A stretch of DNA of 33,865 nucleotides from an uncultured Sphingomonadaceae bacterium. Lineage in GTDB: Bacteria > Pseudomonadota > Alphaproteobacteria > Sphingomonadales > Sphingomonadaceae. A program made the translations under genes and the position numbers. Each line of letters opens with the position of its first letter. The first letter of the stretch is position 1. The stretch is taken from positions 1 to 33,865 of the forward strand of contig CALLJS010000019.1 of the NCBI GenBank assembly GCA_938050045.1, given 5' to 3'. The notes beneath the pieces are model-generated. The model saw only the letters and a list, made by a program, of their open reading frames with translations, had not been told where the DNA came from and did no database searches. Positions 10,335-18,673 of the stretch are shown piece after piece.

Positions 10335-11858
10335 TTATCGCGCAGTTAAATCGGCAAATTCGCACAAGAGCTTGCGCGTGTCGCGCGGGTCAATAATATC
10401 TTCGACACTAAAATGCTCAGCGCTGCGAAAGGGCGACGTCACCCGCTCTAATCGCGCTTTAATCTCCGCAAGTTTAGCCGTAGGATCGTCGGCAGCTTCC
10501 AGCTCGCTTTTATAGGCCACCTCTAGCCCGCCAGCAATGGGCAGCGACCCCCAATCGCCCGATGGCCAAGCAAAACGATATTGGAATTTTTCAGCATTGC
10601 TCATCGCGCTGCCCGCTATGCCAAAGGCGCGTCTGATAATGACGCTAGCCCAAGGCACATCGCTGCGATAAATGGCGTTCATCGCATTGACGCCATAGCG
10701 TATAGTGCTGGTTTTCTCGGCTTCTAAGCCAATCATAAAGCCCGGATTATCGACCAAATGCACAATCGGCAGATGAAATTGATTGGCCAGCTTTACAAAA
10801 CGCTCAACCTTTTCAGACGTTTTTGCATCCCATGATCCGCCCAAAAAACTAGGGTCATTGGCCAGCACCGCAACGCTATATCCATTGAGCCGCGCAAAGG
10901 CGGTTATCCCAGCACGCCCCCATTTGCGCCCCATTTCAAAGATGCTGCTATGGCCCTGCGTGTCTTGGTCAAAGATGCTGTGCATGATTTTGCGCATCGA
11001 ATAAACCTGCTTATCCGCGCGCGGCACGATTGAGAGCAATTCTTCATCGCTGCGATCGATTGGATCATGACATTCTATGCGCTGCGCTTTGCCACGCATA
11101 TTGCTCGGCAGATAAGAAAGGAATTTACGCGCATAGAGAAATGCATCGGCCTCGCTCTCAACTTCTTCGTCGACCGTTCCATTGCGCGCATGAATATCGC
11201 TACCGCCCAATTCTTCTTTCGTATGCGTTTCACCAATAGCCGCCGCCAGCGCTGGGCCAGCGGCAAAGATTTGCGATAGGCCTTTTACCATGATGCTATA
11301 ATGGCTGGCCACCACGCGGGCCGCCCCTAAACCCGCCGTTGGGCCAAGCGCAAGCGCAACCACAGGCACTTCTTGTTGGTTTCGCATCACATCATCCCAA
11401 CCCGGGACGGCAGGCACATAGGTAAAGCTCATATCCTCTAACATTTTTACCGAACCACCGCCGCCCGTGCCATCGATCATACGGACAATTGGCAGACCTA
11501 ATTCAGCGGCCATTTTTTCGGCTTGTTGGAATTTACGGTGCAAAGCAGCATCGGCCGCGCCGCCGCGTACGGTAAAATCATCGGCTGTGGCGACAATTGG
11601 ATTGCCATTTATGTTCGCACGTCCAAAAATGAAATTGCTCGGCGCAAAATCCTCAAGCTCTCCATTCGCATCATAGCTGCCTCGACCCGCTATTTTTCCT
11701 ATTTCTCGAAAACTGCCTTCATCCACCAGAGCAGATATGCGCTGCCGCGCATCCAATTTACCGCGCTCATGTTGACGCGATACTTTGTCTTCACCGCCCA
11801 TTTTTTCGGCTAATTTTTGGCGCAAGGCCAATTCATCCAATTCGGCTTTCCATGTCAT
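10335..11858 (-). CDS. Acyl-CoA carboxylase beta subunit (carboxyltransferase)
   Basis: A 507-residue carboxyltransferase of the propionyl/methylcrotonyl-CoA carboxylase beta type, which moves carboxybiotin CO2 to an acyl-CoA. N-terminal ARQRISALVDEGSFREIG is the family signature. The acyl-CoA and oxyanion regions include DGTGGGGSV (129-137) and GPTAGLGAA (172-180), then GGSDIHARNGTVD. The C-terminal crotonase half has FLGGSWDAKTSEKV and the DNPGFMIG loop. No biotin carboxylase or biotin carrier gene lies nearby, so the alpha subunit must be encoded elsewhere. It is the last gene of a probable minus-strand unit, 43 bases after a methyltransferase gene. The exact acyl-CoA substrate is not determined by what I can see. 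Confidence 0.88.
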   Translation of the reverse strand: MTWKAELDELALRQKLAEKMGGEDKVSRQHERGKLDARQRISALVDEGSFREIGKIAGRGSYDANGELEDFAPSNFIFGRANINGNPIVATADDFTVRGGAADAALHRKFQQAEKMAAELGLPIVRMIDGTGGGGSVKMLEDMSFTYVPAVPGWDDVMRNQQEVPVVALALGPTAGLGAARVVASHYSIMVKGLSQIFAAGPALAAAIGETHTKEELGGSDIHARNGTVDEEVESEADAFLYARKFLSYLPSNMRGKAQRIECHDPIDRSDEELLSIVPRADKQVYSMRKIMHSIFDQDTQGHSSIFEMGRKWGRAGITAFARLNGYSVAVLANDPSFLGGSWDAKTSEKVERFVKLANQFHLPIVHLVDNPGFMIGLEAEKTSTIRYGVNAMNAIYRSDVPWASVIIRRAFGIAGSAMSNAEKFQYRFAWPSGDWGSLPIAGGLEVAYKSELEAADDPTAKLAEIKARLERVTSPFRSAEHFSVEDIIDPRDTRKLLCEFADLTAR

Positions 11859-11901
11859 AGAAAAAGCTTAACCGAGCGAATGATAATCTGAAAGCTTTTA
11901 A

Positions 11902-12561
11902 TTAAGCCAGCACCGCATGGCCATATTCAACCCATGCAGCAAATTTGGGTGCTTTGGGGACATATTCGCATTTTTCTTCGACAATCTTATACCCATTATC
12001 GACAAGGCTGCCCATGACGGGACGGGTCAGATGACAGCCGCCCGCGAGCGTTTTCCAAATCGGCTCGATGCGATTTTGCCATTTCGATACACTGCTATCG
12101 GGCGATTTCCCATGTTCCAAAAATAGGAGTTTACCGGTGGGTTTCAGCACTCGGCGCGCCTCCGACAAAGTAGCTTTGACATCTTGGACAGAGCAGAGGG
12201 TGAAGGTGACGACCACCGTGTCAAAATGATTATCGGGAAATGGCAAATTTTCTGCAATGCCAGCCTTTATATCAAAATCAATCCCCGCCGTTTTGGCCGC
12301 ATCGCGTGCGCGATTCAGCAGTCCAGGCGATGGATCGACCCCCGAGACGCTGGTCACGCGCGAGGCATCATAAAAGCTTAAATTGAGGCCGCCACCAACG
12401 CCGAGTTCCAGCACTTTACCCTGCGCATGCGGGACGATAAGCGCGCGGCGTTTCATAATTTGCCCCTGCCCGCACGCAATAGGAATGATGCGCGGCACAA
12501 CATGTTTGTCCCATAGATTTTGTTTGAAATCAGCTTGGTTGAATTGGTTAAAAACCCCCAT
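11902..12561 (-). CDS. Class I SAM-dependent methyltransferase (UbiE/Methyltransf_11-like)
   Basis: A 219-residue methyltransferase. Motif I is LELGVGGGLN (51-60), the acidic end of strand 2 is D76 in GVDPSPG, and NLPFPDNHFDTVVVTFTLCS (105-124) is the region typical of UbiE-like enzymes. The later ARRVLKPTGKLLFLEHGKS is also typical. The ATG at 12561 overlaps the upstream TGA by one base (TGATG), implying coupled translation with the asparaginase; a GTG one codon earlier is possible. The substrate is unknown; related proteins have been annotated as acting on phospholipids or quinone precursors, but nothing here decides it. Confidence 0.85.
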   Translation of the reverse strand: MGVFNQFNQADFKQNLWDKHVVPRIIPIACGQGQIMKRRALIVPHAQGKVLELGVGGGLNLSFYDASRVTSVSGVDPSPGLLNRARDAAKTAGIDFDIKAGIAENLPFPDNHFDTVVVTFTLCSVQDVKATLSEARRVLKPTGKLLFLEHGKSPDSSVSKWQNRIEPIWKTLAGGCHLTRPVMGSLVDNGYKIVEEKCEYVPKAPKFAAWVEYGHAVLA

Positions 12562-13703
12562 CACTCATCGCCATATATCGCAATGACCTTTGTGCCATTG
12601 CTATCGCTGCGCGCGCGGTACATTCCTTCGGTGTTGAAACTAAATCCGCTCTGCCCAACAGGCGTGACATAGATAATCCCGCCATCACCGCCAATATCAC
12701 CGAGTTCGGCGATGACCGCATCGGCCTCTTCTTGCACTTGCTTATCGCTCAGCTCAAATTCGCGGGCATGGACAATATATGTATAATTGCCCTCTGCATC
12801 TTTGGGCACAGTTAATTGTGCCTTATCAATTTCGCGGCGGAAACGGTGGCGTAAGCGCGAGCAAATTTCCTGCGCCACTGCCAAACGGATGAAATATTCA
12901 CCCGTCCCCGTTGCTGATATGCCGCAGGATCGATTATCGGCATAAGTGCCAGCGCCGATAATCGGGCTATCGCCAATACGGCCCCATCGCTTGCCCGTTG
13001 TTCCGCCCGTTGATGTGCCAGCGGCAATATTGCCGTCCTTATCGACGGCAACAGCACCGACTGTACCAAAACGATAGGCGCGCCCGAGAGCATCTGTTTG
13101 TATATCTTTCAAAGATGCTTTCGCAGCGGCATTGGCTGCATCGCGCTTGATCTGCGCGGCTTTATAGCGTTGCAAACTATCAAATCTTGATTGCGTATAA
13201 AAATATTGCGGATCGACCTGCTCTAAGCCTTGCTCAAGCGAAAATTGATCGGCGCCAGCACCCGATAGCAATACATGGCGGCTATTGTCCATAACCGCCC
13301 GCGCCAGCAAAATAGGGTTTTTGGTATATTGCACGCCCGCCGCTGCCCCTGCGTTACGGGTCTTACCATCCATAATGCTGGTGTCGAGTTCATTTTTGCC
13401 GTCCCATGTAAACACAGCGCCTTTGCCTGCATTGAAATTAGGATCATCCTCCAAAACCATGATAGCAGCGGTAATCGCATCCATCGACGCACCGCCGCTT
13501 TTGAGGATTTCGCTGCCCTTAGCCAGAGCTTCATCAAGCTTTGCACGGATAGCAGCTTCGCGCTCGGGAGAGAGATTTTCGCGCTTAATAACGCCCGCCC
13601 CGCCATGAATAGCGATTGACCAGATCTGCTCTTCATTGTCCAACGCCGATAGCGGCTGCACCGCAATTAACGGTGCCATAATAGCAGCAAAAAATCTTTT
13701 CAT
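12561..13703 (-). CDS. Isoaspartyl peptidase / L-asparaginase, Ntn hydrolase, exported
   Basis: Plant-type asparaginase that cleaves isoaspartyl peptides or asparagine after self-processing. The signal peptide MKRFFAAIMAPLIAVQPLSA indicates export to the periplasm. Characteristic parts are IAIHGGAGVIKR (30-41), LEDDPNFNAGKGAVF (84-98), and the autocleavage site with nucleophile T214 in GTVGAVA. STGGTTGKRWGRIGD and GAGTYADN follow. At 380 residues it is longer than E. coli IaaA because of the signal peptide and the C-terminal segment. First gene of a minus-strand unit with a methyltransferase and a carboxylase beta subunit. It is divergent from ispG across a 173-base gap. Confidence 0.9.
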   Translation of the reverse strand: MKRFFAAIMAPLIAVQPLSALDNEEQIWSIAIHGGAGVIKRENLSPEREAAIRAKLDEALAKGSEILKSGGASMDAITAAIMVLEDDPNFNAGKGAVFTWDGKNELDTSIMDGKTRNAGAAAGVQYTKNPILLARAVMDNSRHVLLSGAGADQFSLEQGLEQVDPQYFYTQSRFDSLQRYKAAQIKRDAANAAAKASLKDIQTDALGRAYRFGTVGAVAVDKDGNIAAGTSTGGTTGKRWGRIGDSPIIGAGTYADNRSCGISATGTGEYFIRLAVAQEICSRLRHRFRREIDKAQLTVPKDAEGNYTYIVHAREFELSDKQVQEEADAVIAELGDIGGDGGIIYVTPVGQSGFSFNTEGMYRARSDSNGTKVIAIYGDE

Positions 13704-13876
13704 GCTCTTATCTCCTACTTAACAACTATCTTCATGATAATGGTAAATGGCGCAAGTGAAAAAGATGAACCCCTTGAGCTTGATACTAAAATACATATCT
13801 GAAATTTAAGCCATCAAAGCGCATCATAATATTATGCTTTCATTTAACCGCTAACCTCGGGTAAGGATATGCTGAT

Positions 13877-15022
13877 ATGACGAGTGATAATCCCTCTTTA
13901 CGCCCGTGGCGCGATATTGACCGCCGCAAAAGCCGCCAAATCATGGTCGGCGATGTTGCGATTGGTGGTGATGCCCCGATAAGCGTGCAGACCATGACCA
14001 ACACGCCAACCCCAGATATAAAGCGAACGATCGAACAAATCCGCCGCTGTGAAGACGCTGGCGTTGACATTATTCGCGTCTCCTGCCCCGACGCAGACAG
14101 CACAATGGCCCTCAAGCAGATAGTGCGCGCTAGCCGTGTACCGATTGTTGCGGACATCCATTTTCATTATAAGCGCGCTATCGAAGCCGCTGAAGCAGGC
14201 GCTGCTTGCCTGCGCATCAACCCTGGCAATATTGGCAGCGAAAAGCGCGTCAAAGAAGTGGTCGATGCTGCCAAAGCCAATGGATGCGCTATTCGTATTG
14301 GCGTCAATGCGGGCAGCCTCGAAAAAGATTTGCTCGAAAAATATGGCGAGCCTTGTCCCGAAGCCTTGGTCGAGAGCGCATTAGACCATATCAAATTGCT
14401 CCAAGATCAAGATTTTCATCAATATAAAGTCGCCGTAAAGGCTAGCGATTTATTCCTTGCCGTTGCTGCCTATAGCCAGCTTGCCGAAATGGTGGATTGT
14501 CCGCTTCATCTGGGCATTACCGAAGCTGGCGGTTTAATCGGCGGAACGGTTAAGAGCGCGATTGGCATGGGCAATTTATTATGGAGCGGTATTGGCGATA
14601 CGATAAGGGTTTCATTATCGGCTGAACCCGAAGAAGAAGTGCGCGTGGGCTATGAAATGCTCAAAGCATTGGGATTGCGCACGCGCGGCGTTCGCGTGGT
14701 AAGCTGCCCAAGTTGCGCGCGCCAAGGCTTTGATGTTATCCGCACCGTGCAGACGCTCGAAGAGAGATTGCAACATATTAACACACCGCTCTCGCTCTCT
14801 GTGCTTGGCTGCGTGGTCAATGGCCCTGGTGAAGCGCGCGAAACCGATATTGGTCTGACGGGCGGGGGCAATGGCAAGCATATGATATTCCTATCGGGCG
14901 TGACCGATCATCATGTCGAAGACGATGATATGATCGAGCATATTGTGGGTCTTGTGGAGAAAAAGGCAGCCGAGATAGAGGCTGGCACCAGCGAGAGCAT
15001 GGATGTCAAACATGGGAAATGA
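13877..15022 (+). CDS. ispG: 4-Hydroxy-3-methylbut-2-enyl diphosphate synthase
   Basis: IspG (GcpE) reduces methylerythritol cyclodiphosphate to HMBPP in the MEP isoprenoid pathway, using a [4Fe-4S] cluster. The TIM-barrel part opens with [20 protein letters not shown] (24-43) and contains VADIHFHY (91-98) and INPGNIG (114-120). Cluster ligands are visible as C277 and C280 in SCPSC, C312 in [10 protein letters not shown], and E319 as the fourth ligand. The length of 381 is normal for the short bacterial form. The gene stands alone: divergent from asparaginase, with a gap of about 90 bases to the next, minus-strand ORF. The start at 13877 follows GGTAAGGATA loosely. Confidence 0.96.
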   Translation: MTSDNPSLRPWRDIDRRKSRQIMVGDVAIGGDAPISVQTMTNTPTPDIKRTIEQIRRCEDAGVDIIRVSCPDADSTMALKQIVRASRVPIVADIHFHYKRAIEAAEAGAACLRINPGNIGSEKRVKEVVDAAKANGCAIRIGVNAGSLEKDLLEKYGEPCPEALVESALDHIKLLQDQDFHQYKVAVKASDLFLAVAAYSQLAEMVDCPLHLGITEAGGLIGGTVKSAIGMGNLLWSGIGDTIRVSLSAEPEEEVRVGYEMLKALGLRTRGVRVVSCPSCARQGFDVIRTVQTLEERLQHINTPLSLSVLGCVVNGPGEARETDIGLTGGGNGKHMIFLSGVTDHHVEDDDMIEHIVGLVEKKAAEIEAGTSESMDVKHGK

Positions 15023-15116
15023 GCAATATTATCAGTCATTGATTTAAACCAAAATGAACAAAACAGGCAAAAGAGATGCGAACAGCCACTAGCAACCAAT
15101 CAGGAAACCCTGCTGG

Positions 15117-15365
15117 CTAGCTAACTAACACTATCTTATCTGGATTTTTATAGTCATCTCTTTCATATAATGGATTGTTCACCACAGAAGCAAGATGCGG
15201 CAGACAGTGAGCATAATCTCTCGGGTGGTTTCTTTGTGCATGATTTTGTGCTGAAATTGAAATAGTCACTTCGCCACTATCCAATTCTAAAGCCAGAGCA
15301 TCGTTAATAGCATTAATATTAAGAGGGCCAAAGTTTAAGGATGTTTTTCTCTTAAATTTATTCAT
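15117..15365 (-). CDS. Small hypothetical protein, possibly truncated nuclease-like
   Basis: An 82-residue frame starting at ATG 15365 (a TTG one codon earlier is also open). No clear ribosome binding site. The middle part ISISAQNHAQRNHPRDY, followed by LASVVNNPLYERDD and NPDKIVLV, reminds me of the phage-barnase/EndoU/RelE-like (PBECR) nuclease families, in which His residues and a later barrel strand are needed; this is a weak resemblance. The frame stops at TAG 15117-15119, yet it stays open for 26 more codons with a strand-like segment LLVAVRIS before TGA at 15036-15038. It could therefore be an amber-interrupted or shortened gene. In the 414-base gap between ispG and the lipoprotein gene I see nothing else. 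Confidence 0.4.
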   Translation of the reverse strand: MNKFKRKTSLNFGPLNINAINDALALELDSGEVTISISAQNHAQRNHPRDYAHCLPHLASVVNNPLYERDDYKNPDKIVLVS

Positions 15366-15436
15366 CAAATTATCGTAACATATTAATGGTTAAAACAATA
15401 GAATATAGTATTATTTTACTCTATTAACCTACATAT

Positions 15437-16603
15437 ATGACCTTATGCATACGCAACATCATCATTATAATGTTAACCCTCATAATCTCGTCTTGCCAGA
15501 CCAATGAATGGCAACCGGATCGCGGGCTTGATAAAACCGACACCGCATTATTCGCGTCTTGGCAAAAATTAGACAGCGTGTTTGATTGCTGCTCTGGCGC
15601 AATATGGAACACAGATTATCGCCCGCAAGACGAACCGATATTATTTGTGCGCACCAATGCGGGTCAATTCAGCCATGCCTATCTGCTAAACCACCCCGCC
15701 CCCAACAAGGTTAAAGGTGCAGTGCGTATCAATCGAACTGCTTTACAAGGATTACCGCCCATATATCGGCTCGCTCACTTATCGCCTCAACAATTAGAAT
15801 TTATAGGTAATTTTGATTTTGAATTTCCCATCGGCGGCAGCGATGTTTTTGCGGTAACGTATCAAAAACGCAGCGCATCCAAAGCGCGGCAAGCAATAGA
15901 AAATGGAACAGACTATCAAGAACCTAGCGAAATTAGTTTCGCCGATGTAGCCTCCGATGATTGGATATTATTTCTGGCGCATGAGATATTTCACCGCAAA
16001 CAATTTAAGCAATGGGCGCAATTTGAAAATGATCAAAATTTAGACAGTTATAATTTCTCGGTAGAGAATATAGCTCTGATATTGTTGGAACAAGAGATTA
16101 TTAAAAGCGGCCTTGCAAAGGGCACAAAATCCGCAGCACAAATAGCTTTAACCGAATATGCAGCGGTGCGGCAATATCGGCAAACACGCTTTGGTTCGCA
16201 GATAAAAACACTCGATAGTGCTCAAGAAATTTACGAAGGGACGAGCCGTTATATTGAACATCGTTTTGGGGAATTATTGGGCAATTCAGACTTTAATATG
16301 GATAATTTTGTAGAGATTATTGCAAATGACCAAGAGATATTTAGCGAGAGCGACACGCGCGAACAGATTGGCTTTGGAAGATTTTATGCGAGCGGAGCTG
16401 GCGTTGCTGCTCTGTTAGATCGCGCTGATATTAAATGGAAAAATACCATCAAATTTGGCCGAAATTTTAATGAAATTATCCGCGATAATTTTGTCCTACA
16501 AGATGAGATAAATATCATCCGTTCGGCGCAAATCCTTCATGATTACAATACCCTATTTAATCATGCAACGGAACTTTCAGCTTTAGCGCAGCAAGACCGA
16601 TAA
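15437..16603 (+). CDS. Putative zinc-metalloprotease-like lipoprotein
   Basis: A 388-residue protein that I do not recognise by name. The N-terminus MTLCIRNIIIIMLTLIISSC is a lipoprotein signal with lipobox ending at C20, so the mature protein is probably membrane-anchored outside the cytoplasm. AHEIFHRKQ contains HExxH (H182, E183, H186), a classical zinc-protease motif. A possible third ligand lies about 80 residues later in IYEGTSRYIEHR (E267 or E274), as in gluzincin-like enzymes. Cys51-Cys52 may form a disulfide. Translation could also start at M12, but then the basic n-region of the signal would be lost. The next gene encodes an exported thioredoxin-like protein, so both may act in the envelope. 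Proteolytic activity is inferred only. Confidence 0.6.
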   Translation: MTLCIRNIIIIMLTLIISSCQTNEWQPDRGLDKTDTALFASWQKLDSVFDCCSGAIWNTDYRPQDEPILFVRTNAGQFSHAYLLNHPAPNKVKGAVRINRTALQGLPPIYRLAHLSPQQLEFIGNFDFEFPIGGSDVFAVTYQKRSASKARQAIENGTDYQEPSEISFADVASDDWILFLAHEIFHRKQFKQWAQFENDQNLDSYNFSVENIALILLEQEIIKSGLAKGTKSAAQIALTEYAAVRQYRQTRFGSQIKTLDSAQEIYEGTSRYIEHRFGELLGNSDFNMDNFVEIIANDQEIFSESDTREQIGFGRFYASGAGVAALLDRADIKWKNTIKFGRNFNEIIRDNFVLQDEINIIRSAQILHDYNTLFNHATELSALAQQDR

Positions 16604-16660
16604 GCCCTACCAATATCATTATACTTTCATATATTATGCGACCATGGCATAAGCGAGGAT

Positions 16661-17173
16661 ATGATGAAATATTGTCTGTCTATAATTTTTTTAATTGCCC
16701 CAATATCGCCATCTCTAATGGCGGCTCAAGACCTATCGCACCGTCCGCATGAAGAGCAAAGCGGCCATTATGATGCATCGCGCGATGCGGATGCTGATGT
16801 CACAGCGATGCTCGCGAAAATTGCTGAAAATGGTAAAATGGGCATTATCATCTTAGGAGCCAATTGGTGCCATGATAGCCGCGGTCTCGCCAAACATTTT
16901 GACAGCGCGCGTTTTCAGGCGATGCTAAAACCGCGTTATGAGATCGTCTATATTGATGTCGGTGTGCCGCAAACGGGCAATGGCCGAAATCTACATATTG
17001 CAAAACGCTTTAAGCTTAAAAAATTAAAAGGCACGCCAACCGTTGCCATTATCAGCAGCACTGGCAAATTGCTCAACAAGAAAGATGCGCCCAAATGGCG
17101 TAACGCCGATAGCCGCGATGAAGATGATATTTACAATCACTTCGCCAATTTCAATGCAAATGTAAGACGATAA
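16661..17173 (+). CDS. Exported thioredoxin-fold protein with CxxS active site
   Basis: A 170-residue protein with signal peptide (YCLSIIFLIAPISPSLMAAQ, residues 4-23) and a thioredoxin-like domain. GANWCHDSRGL places a single active-site cysteine, C70, in a C-H-D-S arrangement instead of CxxC. The cis-proline region is present as KGTPTVAII. Monothiol CxxS thioredoxins cannot carry out ordinary disulfide reduction through an intramolecular disulfide; related proteins have isomerase-like or binding roles. A second cysteine, C5, lies in the signal peptide and is lost on export. The gene lies 57 bases after the lipoprotein gene and 1 base before an EamA transporter gene. Function unknown. Confidence 0.78.
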   Translation: MMKYCLSIIFLIAPISPSLMAAQDLSHRPHEEQSGHYDASRDADADVTAMLAKIAENGKMGIIILGANWCHDSRGLAKHFDSARFQAMLKPRYEIVYIDVGVPQTGNGRNLHIAKRFKLKKLKGTPTVAIISSTGKLLNKKDAPKWRNADSRDEDDIYNHFANFNANVRR

Positions 17174-17174
17174 T

Positions 17175-18074
17175 TTGCGCAATCAATCTTTATGGGCCGC
17201 CCTTGCAGTTATAACGGGGCTAATGACATTCAGCATTATGGACGTGCTAATGAAGAGCCTTGCCATTGCCATAGGTACTTATAATGCGCTGATGTGGCGC
17301 ACATTGATTGCCTTTGTCTTAGCCATCATATTGATGATTTTCAAACCCTTCAAATGGCCCAACAAAGAGGCTCTGCGGGTGCACATCATTCGCGGCAGCG
17401 TAACATCGGTCATGGCTTTCACCTTTTTCTGGGGGCTAGCCCGAACACCCGTTGCAGAGGCAATAGCCATTAGTTTCATTGCCCCCCTCATCGCGCTATA
17501 TCTATCGGCAATTTTGCTGGGTGAGACGATTGAGAAGAAGGCGATATTGGCTTCCCTTCTTGGCCTTGGCGGTGTCGGCATAATCATAGCCGCCAAGTTA
17601 CAAGGCGAATTTAGCAATGATGTCCAATGGGGCATTGCCGCGATATTATTTTCGGCCACGCTCTATGCATGGAATTTGGTGCTACAACGTCAACAAGCCT
17701 TAGTGGCCAACCCGATTGAAATTGCAACTTTTCAAAACAGCATTGTCAGTTTAATTTTGCTCTTATTTGCACCGTGGTTTTTGGCAGCCCCCGATACAGC
17801 CTATGCGCCTGAATTAATCGGCGCAGCCTTTTGCGGGGTTATATCTTCTATGTTCATTAGTTGGGGTTACGCTAGGGCGCAGGCTCAAGCGCTTGTACCA
17901 TTAGAATATAGCATATTTATTTGGGCCTGTTTATTCGGCTGGATCTATTTTCATGAGAGCGTGAGCATTGCAACGCTGCTCGGCACAATATTGATAGTCA
18001 GCGGATGTTTAATGGCAACATGGCAAAGCAAACCACCCAAAGAGCCGCCTCACCCAATTCCCAATATTGATTAG
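17175..18074 (+). CDS. EamA/DMT-family transporter
   Basis: A 299-residue inner-membrane protein of the drug/metabolite transporter superfamily. About ten hydrophobic segments form two EamA repeats: one about residues 8-138 (ending around the ILLGETIEKKAILASLLGLG loop) and one about 150-285 (ending in WIYFHESVSIATLLGTILIV). The frame begins at TTG 17175, one base after the preceding stop, with only a weak purine stretch (AAGACGA) upstream; no nearer ATG keeps the first helix. It is probably cotranscribed with the thioredoxin-like gene. Substrate unknown; the family includes exporters of amino acids, nucleotides and other metabolites. Confidence 0.88.
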   Translation: MRNQSLWAALAVITGLMTFSIMDVLMKSLAIAIGTYNALMWRTLIAFVLAIILMIFKPFKWPNKEALRVHIIRGSVTSVMAFTFFWGLARTPVAEAIAISFIAPLIALYLSAILLGETIEKKAILASLLGLGGVGIIIAAKLQGEFSNDVQWGIAAILFSATLYAWNLVLQRQQALVANPIEIATFQNSIVSLILLLFAPWFLAAPDTAYAPELIGAAFCGVISSMFISWGYARAQAQALVPLEYSIFIWACLFGWIYFHESVSIATLLGTILIVSGCLMATWQSKPPKEPPHPIPNID

Positions 18075-18104
18075 GGCCAGAAATTAAGACCAGAAATTGC
18101 ACCT

Positions 18105-18289
18105 CTGGATCATAATCACCATTGTCACGCACACCATAAGACAAAATTATAAGAGGCAAGTTTTAAGATCACGATTTTTGGGAAGGGTCAAATAAGAATT
18201 AATGTTCACTCCATCGCATGCTTGATATTGCACATATTTTGAAATAGACATTTTTTCAGGATCAATATAGTCATCTACCTCATATATTA
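18105..18289 (-). pseudogene. Remnant of an S9-family prolyl oligopeptidase-like gene, frameshifted
   Basis: Reading the minus strand from the edge of the IS-like element gives YEVDDYIDPEKMSIS, then KYVQYQACDGVNINSYLTLP and KNRDLK, which matches the hinge between propeller and catalytic domain of S9 peptidases. The frame then stops at TAA. Shifting by one base at the A run near 18155 continues with LPLIILSYGVRDNGDYDPEV and QFL, the next expected segment, so one base has been lost. The usual HGGP of this region appears altered to SYGV, and similarity ends near 18105, before the catalytic serine region. Across the IS-like element the frame joins to RIRL encoded at 18676-18687, as if one gene had been split. 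The gene is clearly dead. Family assignment rests on my recognition of the motifs. Confidence 0.7.
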
Positions 18290-18308
18290 GGCTCAGGCCT
18301 CATTAATT
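18290..18308 (+). repeat. Left terminal inverted repeat of the IS5-like element
   Basis: GGCTCAGGCCTCATTAATT. It pairs with the right end at 18654-18673 and is flanked outside by TA. Confidence 0.8.
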
Positions 18309-18596
18309 GATCCAGAAGATGACGGTAGCGCAGAGAGCAGCGAATAGCTTATTAAACACGCCCAAGCGGCTCCAGCGGATAAAATGGTGATAAATCGTTC
18401 CTGAAACAAATTCAGGACAGGCTTTATGCGGCCCATAAGCCGCAGGTGCATCGCGCCAGCGCAGAGCGTTGCGGATAATATAAATAATCTCGCTCAATAT
18501 CCGCCGATCATCCACCCTGGGAACCCCATGCGATAACGGGAAATATGGCTCTATCTGGCGTATCTGCGCTTCACTCAACAAAAATAAATCATTTAT
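18303..18596 (-). pseudogene. IS5-like transposase, N-terminus fused in frame to its extreme C-terminus
   Basis: Residues NDLFLLSEAQIRQIEPYFPL, then HGVPRVDDRRILSEIIYIIR and ALRWRDAP, are the N-terminal domain (DUF4096) of IS5-type transposases. After RWSRLGVFNKLFAAL the frame jumps to CATVIFWIN, which resembles the very end of such transposases, so the DDE catalytic domain has been removed in frame. A strong AGGAGG precedes codon ATA at 18594-18596, where an ATG would be expected, suggesting start-codon decay; the frame is also open upstream to 18623. Between GPHK and TIYHHF there are eight extra residues (ACPEFVSG) encoded by a palindromic insertion. Not functional. Confidence 0.75.
18396..18420. 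repeat. Small palindromic repeat inserted in the transposase remnant
   Basis: TCCTGAA at 18399-18405 and TTCAGGA at 18411-18417 form a 7-bp stem with a 5-base loop. In the transposase frame it encodes CPEFVSG, an eight-codon insertion with its neighbouring Ala. Short palindromes whose translation reads HPELVSGS or similar are, to my knowledge, dispersed repeats in sphingomonad and some other genomes; this looks like one of that class. Confidence 0.6.
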
Positions 18597-18653
18597 AGCT
18601 AACACCTCCTTCAATGCTACCATTGAAACGCCCTTTCAACATATATTATAAGC

Positions 18654-18673
18654 AATTAAATAGGCCCTGAGCC
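18654..18673 (-). repeat. Right terminal inverted repeat of the IS5-like element
   Basis: Minus-strand reading GGCTCAGGGCCTATTTAATT, matching the left end except for one inserted G and a few substitutions. TA follows at 18674-18675. Confidence 0.8.

Larger units (their letters stand above)
18290..18673. mobile_element. 384-bp internally deleted IS5-like element (MITE-like)
   Basis: Imperfect terminal inverted repeats bound this element: GGCTCAGGCCTCATTAATT at 18290-18308 and, on the other strand, GGCTCAGGGCCTATTTAATT from 18673 to 18654. They differ by one gap and a few bases. TA stands directly outside both ends (18288-18289 and 18674-18675), consistent with a TA target duplication as in parts of the IS5 family. 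Inside is only a shortened transposase frame, so the element cannot move by itself but might be mobilised in trans. It lies within the S9 peptidase remnant. Confidence 0.8.

Noticed and set aside
13223-13666. 147-residue minus-strand frame
   Set aside because: Alternate frame of the asparaginase gene, whose motifs are complete in the other frame.
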